This document shows positions 17,148 through 25,837 of a stretch of DNA of 64,000 bases, one piece after another. The notes below the pieces were generated by a model. That model did no database searches, was not told where the DNA came from, and was given only the letters and a program-made list of their open reading frames with translations. The first letter of the stretch is position 1, and every line of letters starts with the position of its first letter. The DNA comes from JAWKXU01 sp020446465 (lineage in GTDB: Bacteria; Pseudomonadota; Alphaproteobacteria; Sphingomonadales; Sphingomonadaceae): positions 372,001 through 436,000 of the forward strand of contig JAWKXU010000002.1 in assembly GCA_041396845.1 (NCBI GenBank), in the 5' to 3' direction. The position numbers and the translations under genes were made by a program.

Positions 17148-18734
17148 ATGGGCGAAATCTTCCTTGGCCTTGCTGATAATGGTGAACGACAAGTTCTTAA
17201 TCTTGGACGCGCGAACAGACATGGGCTGATCGCGGGCGCAACCGGCACGGGCAAGACCGTGACGTTGCAAGGCCTTGCGGAGAGTTTTTCAGCCGATGGC
17301 GTGCCTGTGTTCCTGGCCGATGTGAAAGGCGACCTGTCGGGCATTTCCATGCCGGGATCGCCCACTTTCAAACATGCCGACAGTCTGGAAGCACGGGCAA
17401 AGGAACTGGGCATGGATGACTATGCCTATTCCGATAACCCGGCAGTGTTCTGGGATCTCTACGGCGAACAGGGCCACCCGATCCGCACGACCATTTCCGA
17501 AATGGGGCCGCTGCTGCTCTCTCGCCTGCTCGATCTCAACGATACGCAGGAAGGTGTGCTCAACATCGTTTTCCGGTTTGCCGACGATCAGGGGTTGCTG
17601 CTGCTCGATCTTGCCGACCTGCAATCGATGTTGGCCCACACGGCTGAACATGCCAGCGAACTTTCAGCGAAATACGGCAATGTTTCCAAAGCCAGCGTCG
17701 GGGCAATCCAGCGCCAGTTGCTCGCTTTTGAAAGTCAGGGGGCGGACAAGTTTTTTGGCGAGCCAGCGCTTGAAATCAACGACTTCCTGACCTGCGACGC
17801 CAAAGGGCGCGGCTATATAAACGTGCTCGCCGCCGACAAGCTGATGCGCAGTCCCAAGCTCTACGCCACGTTCCTGTTGTGGTTGATGGCAGAGCTGTTT
17901 GAAGTCATGCCAGAAGTCGGTGACCCCGAAAAACCCAGGCTGGTGTTCTTTTTCGACGAAGCGCACCTCTTGTTCGACGATGCGCCCAAGGCCCTGCAGG
18001 ACAAGGTGGAGCAAGTCGTGCGCCTGATCCGATCCAAAGGTGTTGGCGTCTATTTCGTCACCCAGAACCCGGTCGATATTCCCGAAGACGTGGCGGGCCA
18101 ACTGGGCAACCGGGTGCAACATGCGCTGCGCGCCTTCACGCCCAAGGACAAGAAGGCGATCAAGGCCGCGGCGGAGACTTTCCGCATCAATCCGGATCTG
18201 GATGTCGAACAGGTCATCACAGAATTGCGCGTGGGCGAAGCCCTTGTTTCGACCTTGCTGGAAGATGGCGCCCCCTCTGTCGTGCAACGCACGCTGATAA
18301 AACCGCCCCGCTCGCGCCTTGGGCCGATCGATGCGAAAGAACGCGCGATCATCCAGTCTGTCAGCCCGGTTGACGGGAAATACGACACGGCGATCAACCG
18401 CGAAAGTGCCGAGGAAGTCCTTGCCAGAAAGGCGCTGGATGCCGCCGAAACAGCACAGGAAGTGGCAGAAAATGGTGAGGAAGAAGTCCGCAAGCGCGAA
18501 CGCAAAAGCACCAGCATCTGGGGCAGACTGTTTTCCAAGGCGGGCAAGCGCGCAGCAGCGGCAGCAGCCGGATCTGCCGCATCTGTTGCAGCGGCAGCCG
18601 TTCTGGGCAAGAAATCCCGCGCCAACCCCATGAAAACAGGGGTTACGTCGGCGGCCGGTTCAATTGCGACGGATCTTGCAGGGCCAATCGCGGGCCGGTT
18701 CGTGCGCAATATCCTTGGCGGATTGATGCGCTGA
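17148..18734 (+). CDS. HerA-like ATPase (DUF853/YjgR family)
   Basis: A 528-residue P-loop ATPase. The Walker A motif is GATGTGKTVTLQG near residue 28, followed by ADVKGDLSG. The Walker B is VFFFDEAHLLF near residue 268, and an Arg-finger-like region lies near QLGNRVQHALRAF. The C-terminal 100 residues are Ala/Lys-rich with hydrophobic stretches and a final glycine-rich tail. The family resembles the HerA/FtsK branch of DNA-pumping ATPases, but its cellular role is not settled. It is divergent from pabB, with about 107 bases between the two start codons. Confidence 0.85.
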   Translation: MGEIFLGLADNGERQVLNLGRANRHGLIAGATGTGKTVTLQGLAESFSADGVPVFLADVKGDLSGISMPGSPTFKHADSLEARAKELGMDDYAYSDNPAVFWDLYGEQGHPIRTTISEMGPLLLSRLLDLNDTQEGVLNIVFRFADDQGLLLLDLADLQSMLAHTAEHASELSAKYGNVSKASVGAIQRQLLAFESQGADKFFGEPALEINDFLTCDAKGRGYINVLAADKLMRSPKLYATFLLWLMAELFEVMPEVGDPEKPRLVFFFDEAHLLFDDAPKALQDKVEQVVRLIRSKGVGVYFVTQNPVDIPEDVAGQLGNRVQHALRAFTPKDKKAIKAAAETFRINPDLDVEQVITELRVGEALVSTLLEDGAPSVVQRTLIKPPRSRLGPIDAKERAIIQSVSPVDGKYDTAINRESAEEVLARKALDAAETAQEVAENGEEEVRKRERKSTSIWGRLFSKAGKRAAAAAAGSAASVAAAAVLGKKSRANPMKTGVTSAAGSIATDLAGPIAGRFVRNILGGLMR

Positions 18735-18796
18735 CAGGGTTAACGTTGACGTGACCAGCCGTGCGACGGTTGGCAAATTAACCGGCGAAAGCTCAT

Positions 18797-19144
18797 TCAG
18801 GCAGCGCAGCGGTCGGTGCGCGGCGGCATGGTCGCAATCCAGGTGCGGGCGCGGCGCTGGGCTTCGGCAATTTCGCGGGCCGTCATCTCATCTGACACAT
18901 CGGCCCGGCACAGTGCCGCTTCTTCATGGCCGCAGGTTGCTGCAATGTTGAACCATTTGTGCGCTTCGATCAGATCCAGCGGCACACCTTCGCTACCGGT
19001 CGAAAATGCAGTACCAAGGTCATAATATGCCTCGATATTCCCATTTCCCGCAGCCGCCAGGCACTGCGCGATTATCTCGCTGATTTGCGCGTTACTGCAA
19101 GGCATCTGGTCATGCTTGCTATTATCCCAGGCCATTTCCATCAT
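18797..19144 (-). CDS. Small Sel1-repeat-like protein
   Basis: A 115-residue protein with at least one Sel1/TPR-like helical repeat: AYYDLGTAFSTGSEGVPLD followed by IEAHKWFNIAATCGHEEAA. Three Cys outside the repeats have no recognisable pattern. It lacks a signal peptide. Sel1 repeats mediate protein-protein contacts; no partner can be named. The start could be 19144 or a few codons later (second Met). It converges with the HerA-like gene and is divergent from dksA. Confidence 0.68.
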   Translation of the reverse strand: MMEMAWDNSKHDQMPCSNAQISEIIAQCLAAAGNGNIEAYYDLGTAFSTGSEGVPLDLIEAHKWFNIAATCGHEEAALCRADVSDEMTAREIAEAQRRARTWIATMPPRTDRCAA

Positions 19145-19450
19145 TCGGTCCCCTGTTGCGAACCGCCGTTGTCTGGCAGCTCTTCAAACAGGAATTTCAC
19201 CATTTATGGTCAACAAATGGTTAACGCCGTTAAGTGTGTTTGTTCAGACATTCGGTACATGGTGCGCAAAATCCTTGGGGCAAGGTAATTACAGCGTCTT
19301 TCCAAGGGTGTTGATGGATTGGAATTGCCGCTTGTATGCCGCTCACGCCGCATCTATAGGCGGCGCCGAAGTGCTGGCCTTGCCACCGGGAAAACCCGGG
19401 GTTTGCAGGAGGGGACTGCCGCCCAGAAATCTGAACGGATGCGAAGGCAA
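19145..19450. other. 306-base intergenic region upstream of dksA
   Basis: No convincing gene is seen. The part near 19220 contains GGTTAACGCCGTTAAG, a TTAA-N5-TTAA pair. The frame of dksA is open upstream to 19319, but it has no family similarity there and is best read as a long 5' leader. An AGGAGGGGA run (19408-19416) lies too far from the ATG to be its ribosome site. A small CCGGG-AAAA-CCCGG hairpin lies near 19387-19400. The divergent promoter of the Sel1-like gene must also be here. Confidence 0.4.
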
Positions 19451-19909
19451 ATGACTACATTTATGAACGATGAAATTGATATCCTCGCCAAGGCGAAACA
19501 CGCCGTTTCCGACGATTACACGCCGGATGAAAGCGAAGAATACATGAACGCTGACCAGCAGGACTATTTCCGCAGGCTGCTGCAGGAATGGAAGCGCGCG
19601 ATTCTGACCGCGTCGGCGGGGACGCTGCAATCCTTGCAGGATGGCCCGATCCGCGAACCGGACCTGAATGATCGTGCATCCAGCGAAACGGACTGGGGAA
19701 TCGAACTACGCACGCGTGACCGGCAGCGTAAACTTATCTCCAAGATCGATTCGGCGCTGCGCCGGATTGACGAAGGCGAATACGGCTATTGCGAAGTAAC
19801 GGGCGACCCCATCGGCATCCGCCGGCTGATCGCACGGCCAGTCGCAACGATGACGGTTGAAGCGCAGGAAGCGCACGAACGGCGCGAGAAGGTATCCCGC
19901 GACGATTGA
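19451..19909 (+). CDS. dksA: RNA polymerase-binding transcription factor DksA (single-Cys form)
   Basis: A 152-residue DksA. It acts in the secondary channel of RNA polymerase with ppGpp to adjust transcription during starvation. The coiled-coil tip keeps the functional DxxDxA motif (DLNDRA), and the C-terminal block YGYCEVTGDPIGIRRLIARP is intact apart from the zinc ligands. Only one of the four usual Cys residues remains, as in the zinc-independent DksA of some alphaproteobacteria. The ATG at 19451 gives the normal N-terminus. Confidence 0.93.
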   Translation: MTTFMNDEIDILAKAKHAVSDDYTPDESEEYMNADQQDYFRRLLQEWKRAILTASAGTLQSLQDGPIREPDLNDRASSETDWGIELRTRDRQRKLISKIDSALRRIDEGEYGYCEVTGDPIGIRRLIARPVATMTVEAQEAHERREKVSRDD

Positions 19910-19916
19910 ACCGCAT

Positions 19917-19946
19917 AGCGCAAGGCTTTTACCCTGGCCTTGCGCT
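19917..19946. terminator. Bidirectional terminator between dksA and the FemAB-like gene
   Basis: Perfect 10-base arms AGCGCAAGGC (19917-19926) and GCCTTGCGCT (19937-19946) with a ten-base loop, placed between two convergent genes whose stops are at 19909 and 19946. There is no long T-run on either side, so efficiency is uncertain, but position and symmetry fit a shared terminator. Confidence 0.65.
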
Positions 19947-21103
19947 TATTCGCTTTCCCGGGCGGGTTGGCGGCGAAACGGGCTGCGTTCACTCAGGAAC
20001 GCTTGCTCAGCATCGACGCCCCGCCGTTCGCGCTCCAGAAAATCTTCCACCGCCGCACGAAAACCGGGGTCGGCTATCCAGTGGGCGGACCATGTCTGCA
20101 CAGGCTCATAGCCACGTGCGAGCTTGTGCCCGCCTTGCGCGCCAGCCTCTACCCGGCGCTTGCCCATCGCAATCGCTGCATCGATAGCCTGATAGTAACA
20201 CAGTTCGAAATGCAGGAACGGCTTGTCGCGCGTGCAGCCCCAATAGCGACCGTAAAGCGTATCGTCGCCGACGAGATTAAGCGCGCCTGCAATCGGGTGG
20301 CCGTCCATATAGGCAAAGATCAGCAAGACCTGATCGCCCATACGCTCACCCAGCAGGGTAAAGGCCTCACGCGTCAGATAGGGCGTGCCCCATTTGCGCG
20401 CGCCTGTATCCTGATAGAAAGTCCAGAACGCATCCCAGTGCTCGCTGGTAATCTCTGCCCCGCGCATATGCCTGATAACCACGCCGTCTTGTGCAGCGGC
20501 GCGTTCCTTGCGGATCGCCTTGCGCTTGCGCGATGAAAGGCTGCCCAAAAAGGCGTCAAAGTCAGCATAGCCCCGGTTTTCCCAATGGAACTGGATGTCA
20601 CTGCGAATCAGCCAACCAGCCTTCTGGAACAGCGCGACCTGTGCCGGCTCGATAAAAGTTGCATGGGCAGAGGAAATGCCATTCGTGATGCAGAGATTCT
20701 CTGCCGCGCGCAGCAGTGGCGCGGCCAGCGCCTCATCGCGGAGCAGAAGGCGCGGCCCTGTGGCGGGCGTAAAAGGCGCTGCAATCTGTAATTTGGGATA
20801 GTATCGCCCGCCCGCCCGCTGATAGGCGTCAGCCCAGGAATGGTCGAAGACATATTCACCCTGGCTATGGCTTTTGAGGTATCCGGGCATCGCCGCCAGA
20901 ACATTGCCCGCTCCGTCTTCCATCACCAGCGGCGCGGGCGACCAGCCGGTCCCCGGACCAACGCTGCCTGAATCTTCCATCGCACTCAGGAATGCGTGGC
21001 TCACGAAAGGGTTGGCGCTGTCTGTCAGGCTGTCCCAGTCTGCCGCAGCCAGTTCCGAAACGCTTCGCAACACGCGCAAGGTCAGCGGATCGCCCTCGCT
21101 CAT
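19946..21103 (-). CDS. FemAB/GNAT-fold acyltransferase (DUF482 family)
   Basis: A 385-residue protein of the DUF482/peptidoglycan-biosynthesis-like GNAT group. Characteristic blocks are NPFVSHAFLSAMEDSGSV at the N-terminus, YVFDHSWADAYQRAGG in the middle and LYGRYWGCTRDKPFLHFELC in the second acyltransferase domain. No signal peptide or membrane segment is present. The substrate is unknown; FemAB-like folds transfer aminoacyl or acyl groups. The start overlaps the GDPD stop by four bases, so it is the last gene of a five-gene minus-strand operon. Confidence 0.85.
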   Translation of the reverse strand: MSEGDPLTLRVLRSVSELAAADWDSLTDSANPFVSHAFLSAMEDSGSVGPGTGWSPAPLVMEDGAGNVLAAMPGYLKSHSQGEYVFDHSWADAYQRAGGRYYPKLQIAAPFTPATGPRLLLRDEALAAPLLRAAENLCITNGISSAHATFIEPAQVALFQKAGWLIRSDIQFHWENRGYADFDAFLGSLSSRKRKAIRKERAAAQDGVVIRHMRGAEITSEHWDAFWTFYQDTGARKWGTPYLTREAFTLLGERMGDQVLLIFAYMDGHPIAGALNLVGDDTLYGRYWGCTRDKPFLHFELCYYQAIDAAIAMGKRRVEAGAQGGHKLARGYEPVQTWSAHWIADPGFRAAVEDFLERERRGVDAEQAFLSERSPFRRQPARESE

Positions 21104-21840
21104 GCCAGCCCGTCACCTTCCGCGATCGGCGCATCGGCATAGATCGCTGCACGGGCGCGCAGGTCAGGGCTGCGCACAGTCCAGGTCAGCACCGGCACAC
21201 CGCGCGCGCGCCGCCGGGTGGGAAAGGCGCTGGGCAAATCACGAATATCGTAAGCGAGGAAATCCGGCCGGGCGAGGCGAAATGCCAACCAACGCCGGAT
21301 GTGGCCGACAAGCCCCTTCGCGCCTTCTTCAGTCACCACAAGTCCCCGCACACGATGGGGCGAATGGCGCGCGAACCAGAAAGCCACGCGCGGATCAAAG
21401 CTCATGACAGCACAATGCCCGGCATAGCCCTTCAGATCACGATGCACTGCGGCACACAACGCCTCAACCGGCAGTTCCCGTTTCGATTTTACTTCAATGA
21501 GTAACGGCACGCGCCCGGCAATCTGTTCGAGCACCGAGGAAAGGCGCGGTATCGGCTGCCCGTTTCCTGCCAGCGGGATTGTCGCCAGATCGGCCGCCGT
21601 GCGTTCTGCGACCGGGCCGCTTGCATCAGTCAGCCGGTCGAGATCCCAGTCATGGAACACCATGGCCTCACCATCTGCCGTGCGCTGCACATCGCATTCA
21701 ATCCCCATCCCGTGCGCAATGGCAGCAGCAAAGGCTTGCGGCGAATTTTCAGGGATTGTCGCATCGTGCAGCCCACGATGGGCATAGTCTTGCCCGGCTA
21801 GCCAGGCCACGCGCAAGGGATATGGGGCTTGCGCCGCCAA
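21100..21840 (-). CDS. Glycerophosphodiester phosphodiesterase
   Basis: About 246 residues with the GDPD barrel motifs: YAHRGLHD near the N-terminus, GIECDVQRTADGEAMVFHDWD (Glu/Asp metal ligands and His), IEVKSK in the middle, and VLTWTVRS near the end. It hydrolyses glycerophosphodiesters to glycerol-3-phosphate. No signal peptide is seen, so a cytoplasmic enzyme is likely. The start is uncertain: I prefer a TTG at 21840, just after the RidA stop, since no ATG lies between that stop and the conserved block; open sequence further upstream is inside the RidA gene. Confidence 0.87.
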   Translation of the reverse strand: MAAQAPYPLRVAWLAGQDYAHRGLHDATIPENSPQAFAAAIAHGMGIECDVQRTADGEAMVFHDWDLDRLTDASGPVAERTAADLATIPLAGNGQPIPRLSSVLEQIAGRVPLLIEVKSKRELPVEALCAAVHRDLKGYAGHCAVMSFDPRVAFWFARHSPHRVRGLVVTEEGAKGLVGHIRRWLAFRLARPDFLAYDIRDLPSAFPTRRRARGVPVLTWTVRSPDLRARAAIYADAPIAEGDGLA

Positions 21841-21844
21841 ACGA

Positions 21845-22306
21845 TCAACTCTCGCTGACCGCGATGATCGCGTCGACCTCCACCGCAGCGCCCAGCGGCA
21901 ATGTCGGCACACCGACTGCGCTACGGGCATGGGCGCCCTTGTCCCCGAAGACATCCTTCATCAACTGGGAGGCGCCATTGATGACAAGCGGCTGGTCCGT
22001 GAAATCGCCCGTGGAATTAACGAAGCCGCCCAGCTTCACCACTTGCTGCACCTTGTCGAGAGAGCCGACCGCCGCCCTCACCTGCGCCAGGATCATCAGC
22101 GCACAGGCCTGCGCCGCGTCGATACCTTCCTCAACCGTTACGCCCTCGCCCAGACGACCTGTCACAAGCACGCCGTTAACGAAGGGCAGCTGGCCGGAAA
22201 CGTGGGCAAGTCCATTGTGGACGACCACCGGAACATAGGCAGCCACTGGCGCGGCCGGTTCGGGCAAGCTGATGCCAAGTGCCTTCAATCGGGATTCAAT
22301 GCTCAT
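21845..22306 (-). CDS. RidA/YjgF-family protein
   Basis: A 153-residue member of the Rid family. It shows LAHVSGQLPFVNG in the first half, and HARSAVGVPTLPLGAAVEVDAI near the end, including the Arg used by RidA to bind carboxylates. RidA proteins hydrolyse reactive enamine/imine intermediates made by PLP enzymes; many longer paralogues have unknown substrates, and this one belongs to that broader group. The start overlaps the HAD gene stop (ATGA). Confidence 0.88.
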   Translation of the reverse strand: MSIESRLKALGISLPEPAAPVAAYVPVVVHNGLAHVSGQLPFVNGVLVTGRLGEGVTVEEGIDAAQACALMILAQVRAAVGSLDKVQQVVKLGGFVNSTGDFTDQPLVINGASQLMKDVFGDKGAHARSAVGVPTLPLGAAVEVDAIIAVSES

Positions 22307-22941
22307 TCTTCGACCTCGTCCAGTCTTTCACACAGCCATGCCAGCGCATTGCTCCAGTCGTCTATGCGGGCGTGCGCGTGCCCTTGCTGGAATGCACAGG
22401 GTATATGGGGTGCAAGAATCGGTTCGCCAACGAGATGCAGGCGTGTGACGTGGGGCGTTTCCTCACTTGCCGAGGCATGGTGGTGGGCAAGGTCGTCGAT
22501 GAAGAAGGCGCGCTGCGCCCCATATTCATCCAGAATGGCGCGCAGGGCCGGGCCTTTCGGCCCCTGGTTGGTATAGACTTTCAGACCGAATCCAAACGAA
22601 TCGAGCTGGCGCTGGCGCGCTTCGCGGCGTTCATCGCCCAGATTTGTCAGGACCACGACATTTGCACGTTCGCGCAAGACCTGCATCGATTCGCATGCCC
22701 CAGTGATCGGGGATTGCCGGTGCATCTGCGAATCAAAAAAGCCCTCCAGCAGTTGCCAGATTTCACTTTGCTCCAACGGTTCGTCGCATCCGCGCCGTCG
22801 CAGCGCCCTGCCGAAATTGTTAGTGCCAAGGTCGAGATCGATGTCCATGTCGCTTGCCAGCCAGTCACGAAACGGAACGACCATGTACAACAAGACTTCG
22901 TCACAATCTGTCACGATCAGGGGTTTGCGGGCTGTGTTCAT
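22303..22941 (-). CDS. HAD-superfamily hydrolase
   Basis: A 212-residue protein with HAD motif I as VTDCDEVLL near residue 10 (nucleophile and acid/base Asp), motif II VVLTNLGDE near residue 96 and motif IV FFIDDLAHH near residue 146. A cap domain follows motif I. Substrate unknown; most relatives are small-molecule phosphatases. It overlaps genes on both sides by four bases, showing tight operon structure with DUF3572 and RidA. Confidence 0.83.
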   Translation of the reverse strand: MNTARKPLIVTDCDEVLLYMVVPFRDWLASDMDIDLDLGTNNFGRALRRRGCDEPLEQSEIWQLLEGFFDSQMHRQSPITGACESMQVLRERANVVVLTNLGDERREARQRQLDSFGFGLKVYTNQGPKGPALRAILDEYGAQRAFFIDDLAHHHASASEETPHVTRLHLVGEPILAPHIPCAFQQGHAHARIDDWSNALAWLCERLDEVEE

Positions 22942-23165
22942 TGGGCAAGGCTCCGTGCCGCGCTTGTCAATTCTTCGGGTTTGAAACCCAGCATTTCTGC
23001 GGCCTCCAGCAAATCCGGCTCATGCCCGGAAACAAACTCCAAAACGGCCGCCAGCACTTGCCGGTCACCCAGCCCTGTACGCAGCGCGTCAGGCGTCAGC
23101 CCGGTCAGTCCCAGCAACCGTTCGGCGCGGCGCGTGTCTTCGAGAATCCAGCCCAGAACAGCCAA
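22938..23165 (-). CDS. DUF3572 family protein
   Basis: A ~75-residue helical protein with the alphaproteobacterial DUF3572 pattern (AVLGWILEDTRRAERLLGLTGL, then LAAVLEFVSGHEPDLL). The function is unknown; the gene is commonly found divergent from divK, as here. The start is uncertain: the first usual codon is the TTG at 23165, but the conserved N-terminal similarity begins a few codons earlier, so a rare ATT start near 23171 is possible. Confidence 0.72.
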   Translation of the reverse strand: MAVLGWILEDTRRAERLLGLTGLTPDALRTGLGDRQVLAAVLEFVSGHEPDLLEAAEMLGFKPEELTSAARSLAQ

Positions 23166-23295
23166 TGCAATAATAAATGGGTCGTTAACCGAATCTTTGG
23201 AATGGTAAATTATTTGTCACCGCCTTTCGAGCACCATATAGTGTGCGTGGGTTGCACTCTTCCGCTGGGGGGCGGAACAGGACGGGGGCAAAAGA

Positions 23296-23682
23296 ATGAA
23301 ACGTATCCTCGTGGTTGAGGACAACGATCTGAACAGGAAACTGTTTTGTGACGTCTTGTCAGCAAACGGGTTCACTGTCGATCCGGTAGCAGACGGGCAA
23401 AACGCGCTCCAGCGGGCGCGCGACTTTGTCCCCAATCTTGTCATCATGGATATTCAGCTGCCGAATATTTCGGGCCTCGACCTGATTGCCCGGCTGAAAA
23501 GCGATCCGGTTCTGCGCGACACGCCGGTTCTGGCGGTTACGGCCTATGCCGGAAAGGGCGATGAAGAGCGGATTCGCGATGTCGGCGCGCAAGGCTATCT
23601 GGCCAAGCCGGTATCGATCGGGCCATTCATGTCGACTGTCAAAAGTCTCCTTGCACCCGGACCACAAAACGTCGCAGCTTGA
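23296..23682 (+). CDS. divK: Single-domain response regulator, DivK type
   Basis: A 128-residue receiver domain with no output domain. Phosphoacceptor Asp lies in VIMDIQLPNISG near residue 53; acidic pocket residues are in VVEDNDLN, the conserved Thr/Ala in AVTAYAGKGDEERI, and Lys in YLAKPVS. The KGDEERI run is typical of DivK, which in Caulobacter links kinases to CtrA cell-cycle control. No histidine kinase is nearby. The divergent DUF3572 neighbour supports the assignment. A different single-domain regulator cannot be fully ruled out. Confidence 0.82.
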   Translation: MKRILVVEDNDLNRKLFCDVLSANGFTVDPVADGQNALQRARDFVPNLVIMDIQLPNISGLDLIARLKSDPVLRDTPVLAVTAYAGKGDEERIRDVGAQGYLAKPVSIGPFMSTVKSLLAPGPQNVAA

Positions 23683-23737
23683 CAATTGCACCAATGCGCC
23701 GCTTTTGCGCCGCATTCGCCTGTCAGGAGCTGCCACT

Positions 23738-23980
23738 ATGGATAAAGCTGAAACCGAAAGCCGCATTCGCGGCCTTATCGAACCCTTCAACAAGAAGGGC
23801 GCCGCTATCGACGATAGCACAACATTCGCGGGCGACCTCGAATTCGACAGTCTGACTGTCATGGATTTCGTCGCGGCTATCGAAGACGAATTCGACATCA
23901 TCATCAGCATGAACCAGCAGGCCGAGATCGAGAATTTCGGCCAGTTGATTGACGCCGTCTGCAAACTGCAGGGTGAGTGA
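23738..23980 (+). CDS. Acyl carrier protein dedicated to sphingolipid synthesis (inferred)
   Basis: An 80-residue acidic ACP with the phosphopantetheine attachment Ser in LEFDSLTVMDF (residue about 37) and a classic three-helix length. It lies five bases upstream of the serine palmitoyltransferase start, so it most likely carries the acyl chain for that enzyme, as does the dedicated ACP in Caulobacter sphingolipid clusters. The ATG at 23738 follows an AGGAG at proper distance. Confidence 0.88.
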   Translation: MDKAETESRIRGLIEPFNKKGAAIDDSTTFAGDLEFDSLTVMDFVAAIEDEFDIIISMNQQAEIENFGQLIDAVCKLQGE

Positions 23981-23984
23981 CACA

Positions 23985-25202
23985 ATGATGAGCGCGGCGC
24001 CCACCGACCTTTTCAGCAAGTTCGACCCGCTGATCCAGCAACGCGAAGCCTTGCTCGCGAGCGGAGTAGAAGACCCGTTCAATCTCGTCATGGAAAAAGT
24101 GCTCTCGCCAACAGTCGCCGTGTGCAACGGGCGCGAAACCATTCTGCTGGGCACATACAATTACATGGGCATGACCTTCGATCCCGATGTGATCGAAGCG
24201 GGCAAGAACGCGCTCGACAATTTTGGGTCCGGCACCACGGGCAGCCGCGTGCTCAACGGCACTTATCAGGGCCACCGCGAGGTGGAGGAAGCTCTCAAAC
24301 GCTTTTACGCCATGGATCACGCCATGGTCTTTTCCACCGGCTATCAGGCCAATCTGGGGATTATTTCGACAATCGCCGGAAAGGGCGACTATATCGTGCT
24401 CGATATCGACAGCCACGCCTCGATCTGGGATGGCTGCAAGATGGGCGATGCTGAAGTCGTCCCGTTCAAGCACAACGACATCACCGCGATGGAAAAGCGC
24501 CTGAAACGCATCCCCGAAGGTGCAGGCAAGCTGGTCGTGCTCGAAGGCGTCTATTCGATGCTAGGCGACATTGCGCCTTTGAAAGACATGATCGCCATCG
24601 CCAAGGAAAACGGCGCGATGGTGCTGGTAGATGAAGCACACTCGATGGGCTTTATCGGCCCCAATGGGCGCGGCGTTGCCGAAGACCAGGGCGTTCTGGA
24701 TGATGTCGATTTCGTGATCGGCACTTTTTCCAAGAGCGTCGGGACAGTGGGCGGTTTCTGTGTATCGAACCACCCCAAGTTTGAAATCATGCGGCTCGTG
24801 TGTCGGCCTTATGTCTTCACTGCCAGCCTGCCGCCCAGCGTTGTTGCCACCGCAGCAACATCCATCGACAAGCTGATGCATGGCAGTAACAAGCGCGCCC
24901 ATTTGTGGGAAAATTCGCGCACCTTGCATGGCGGGCTGAAAGCGCTGGGTTTCCAGTTGGGGACCGACACCCCGCAAAGTGCGATCATCGCAGTCATCAT
25001 GCCCGATCTCGAACGTGGCGCGGCCATGTGGGAGGCGCTCCTGAAAGAAGGGCTTTACGTCAATCTGGCGCGCCCGCCGGCTACGCCTGCGAACATGACA
25101 TTGCTGCGCTGTTCGCTTTGTGCAGAACACAGCGCAGATCAGGTGCAGACCATTCTGGGCATGTTTGAACGAGCGGGCAAGGCTGTTGGCATCTTGTCGT
25201 AA
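23985..25202 (+). CDS. spt: Serine palmitoyltransferase
   Basis: A 405-residue alpha-oxoamine synthase that condenses serine with an acyl thioester to 3-ketosphinganine, the first step of sphingolipid synthesis. It is strongly similar to the soluble Sphingomonas enzyme: LLGTYNYMGMTFDPDV near residue 55, DIDSHASIWDG with the stacking His, LVDEAHSMGFIGPNGRGV, and PLP Lys in GTFSKSVGTVGGF. No membrane segment is present. Two adjacent ATGs (23985, 23988) are possible starts. The genes for later ceramide steps are not in the window. Confidence 0.94.
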   Translation: MMSAAPTDLFSKFDPLIQQREALLASGVEDPFNLVMEKVLSPTVAVCNGRETILLGTYNYMGMTFDPDVIEAGKNALDNFGSGTTGSRVLNGTYQGHREVEEALKRFYAMDHAMVFSTGYQANLGIISTIAGKGDYIVLDIDSHASIWDGCKMGDAEVVPFKHNDITAMEKRLKRIPEGAGKLVVLEGVYSMLGDIAPLKDMIAIAKENGAMVLVDEAHSMGFIGPNGRGVAEDQGVLDDVDFVIGTFSKSVGTVGGFCVSNHPKFEIMRLVCRPYVFTASLPPSVVATAATSIDKLMHGSNKRAHLWENSRTLHGGLKALGFQLGTDTPQSAIIAVIMPDLERGAAMWEALLKEGLYVNLARPPATPANMTLLRCSLCAEHSADQVQTILGMFERAGKAVGILS

Positions 25203-25391
25203 ACTATTCAGGGCCGTGTTCTGGTAAAAAACATCATAATAAGAGATGGTTACCGGGTCACGACCCTGCCAACTCAGTATATTCCCTGATCCCGTGGTTA
25301 ATTCGGCCTATAGGGTTAACGGATAAGTAGTTGGTTTATGCGACAAGGTTTCATAAGGAACGCGGCCCTACCATTGCCAGCGAGGGGCACC

Positions 25392-25688
25392 ATGAGCGAC
25401 AGACGCGAAGAACGGATTCCGGTCGAAATTCTGTCAAAGTTCCGCACCGGCAGCGGGCGGGCGCATATCGTGCAGGTGTCGAACCTGTCGCGCTCTGGCT
25501 GCATGTTGCACCAGAACTTTTCCGCTCTGGAGCCGGACAAGAAGCTGACCCTGCGGCTTGGCCCCATCGGCCCCATTGAATCGGTCGTTCGCTGGAAAGA
25601 TGGGCTGGACGTCGGCATCGAATTTGAAGTGCCGCTGCATCCTTCGGTTCTGGAACATATCGTCAGCACCAGCGGACCGCGCGACTGA
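25392..25688 (+). CDS. PilZ-domain protein
   Basis: A 98-residue single PilZ domain with the two c-di-GMP contacts: RREER at residues 4-8 (RxxxR) and NLSRSGCML near residue 34 ([D/N]xSxxG). It probably binds c-di-GMP. The partner is unknown and no cyclase or phosphodiesterase lies nearby. The ATG at 25392 follows GAGGGG; the frame is open further upstream but has no similarity there. Confidence 0.82.
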   Translation: MSDRREERIPVEILSKFRTGSGRAHIVQVSNLSRSGCMLHQNFSALEPDKKLTLRLGPIGPIESVVRWKDGLDVGIEFEVPLHPSVLEHIVSTSGPRD

Positions 25689-25733
25689 CAATCCAGTATC
25701 GACAGACATGGATTGAGCGTCTGAGCGCGGTTA

Positions 25734-25837
25734 AATCATTTCGAGAAAACGCTGATAGACTTTATCGGCCAGGAAATGCGAAAAATCAAAAGACTATAGC
25801 GTTTCTGCCGATTCAGCTTTCTTACGAAACGCTATAG
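25734..25837 (+). repeat. Dispersed palindromic element, copy C
   Basis: Full-length copy: outer block ATCATTTCGAGAAAA, then GATAGACTTTATCGGCCAGG, AAATGCGA, and perfect 12-base arms at 25794-25805 and 25826-25837. It lies between two convergent genes; the last 16 bases also encode the C-terminus and stop codon of the yqaA-like gene on the minus strand. Confidence 0.9.

Noticed and set aside
19220..19236. CtrA binding site (TTAA-N7-TTAA) upstream of dksA
   Set aside because: The two TTAA blocks are separated by five bases, not seven, so this does not fit the consensus.
23546..23737. Upstream extension of the ACP frame inside divK
   Set aside because: The extension has no ACP similarity, and the ATG at 23738 has an AGGAG at the right distance.
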